DNA from: an uncultured Lachnospiraceae bacterium
GTDB lineage: Bacteria; Bacillota; Clostridia; Lachnospirales; Lachnospiraceae
Assembly (NCBI GenBank): GCA_910588865.1
Contig: CAJUSJ010000095.1
Coordinates: 1 to 15,087, forward strand
Length of the DNA stretch: 15,087 bases
Reading direction: 5' to 3'
Below the pieces are notes generated by a model. That model was not told the origin of the DNA, ran no database searches, and worked only from the letters and a program-made list of their open reading frames with translations. Each line of letters opens with the position of its first letter. Within the stretch, counting starts at the first letter, position 1. A program made the translations under genes and the position numbers. Below, piece by piece: positions 15,067-15,087 of this stretch.

Positions 15067-15087
15067 ATGGCAGAAAGAAAAAAGAAG
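15067..15087 (+). CDS. Start of a further operon gene, cut by the window edge
   Basis: An ATG at 15067 is preceded by GGGAGAGG (15056-15063) at normal spacing and reads MAERKKK to the end of the window. It lies 10 bp after the recombinase-like gene and is probably co-transcribed. Seven residues are too few to name a product. Confidence 0.6.

Noticed and set aside
15020..15087. A recent frameshift as the cause of the short recombinase
   Set aside because: The catalytic Arg, His and Arg are already replaced well before the stop, and a new gene with its own ribosome site begins 10 bp later. Only 31 bp remain, so decay cannot be fully excluded.

Overview
The window looks like a chromosomal stretch from a gut-type Clostridia, most likely Lachnospiraceae. 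This is an inference from three things. The Gram-positive features are clear: strong AGGAGG ribosome sites, a YesL-type membrane protein, and a binding-protein lipoprotein with an LAGC lipobox. The large exoenzyme ends in YYFN/GW cell-wall-binding repeats closing with a TPDGYxxDENGVW tail, a style I associate with that family. No rRNA, tRNA, CRISPR array or insertion sequence is visible.

Region 1 (1-6380, + strand) is a sugar uptake and hydrolysis operon: a family-1 solute-binding lipoprotein, two ABC permeases, a YesL/DUF624 membrane protein and a cytoplasmic GH36 alpha-galactosidase. Spacing is tight and the last two reading frames nearly touch. No ATPase gene is present, so a shared MsmX-type ATPase elsewhere is implied. 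The most likely substrate is an alpha-galactoside. A 13-bp-stem hairpin closes the operon.

Region 2 (6435-13283) pairs a LacI-family repressor (- strand) with a divergent 1803-residue secreted polysaccharide lyase of family 8 (hyaluronan/chondroitin type, + strand). The lyase keeps its Asn/His/Tyr catalytic set. Behind the catalytic body it carries two related jelly-roll-like modules around a fibronectin III domain, a bacterial Ig-like domain, two InlB-type B repeats, a five-copy EKPPVEEP spacer and cell-wall-binding repeats. Two identical 14-bp copies of GTAAACGATTAACT lie in the shared intergenic region, one immediately downstream of the lyase -10 box. This suggests the local LacI protein represses the lyase.

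Region 3 (13386-15087) is the least ordinary part. A 116-residue XRE-family repressor (- strand, TTG start) faces a + strand operon. That operon encodes a 53-residue protein, a tyrosine-recombinase-like protein that has lost its catalytic residues and C-terminal end, and a third gene cut by the window edge. The divergent promoters are near consensus and carry three copies of a 17-19 bp palindrome (best copy AATGTATTGTCAATACATT). The 53-residue protein resembles the C-terminal tail of the XRE repressor (9 of 21 ungapped positions identical). This recalls the SinR/SinI repressor-antirepressor design. The locus could be a domesticated phage-like switch or a regulatory system built around a non-catalytic recombinase fold.
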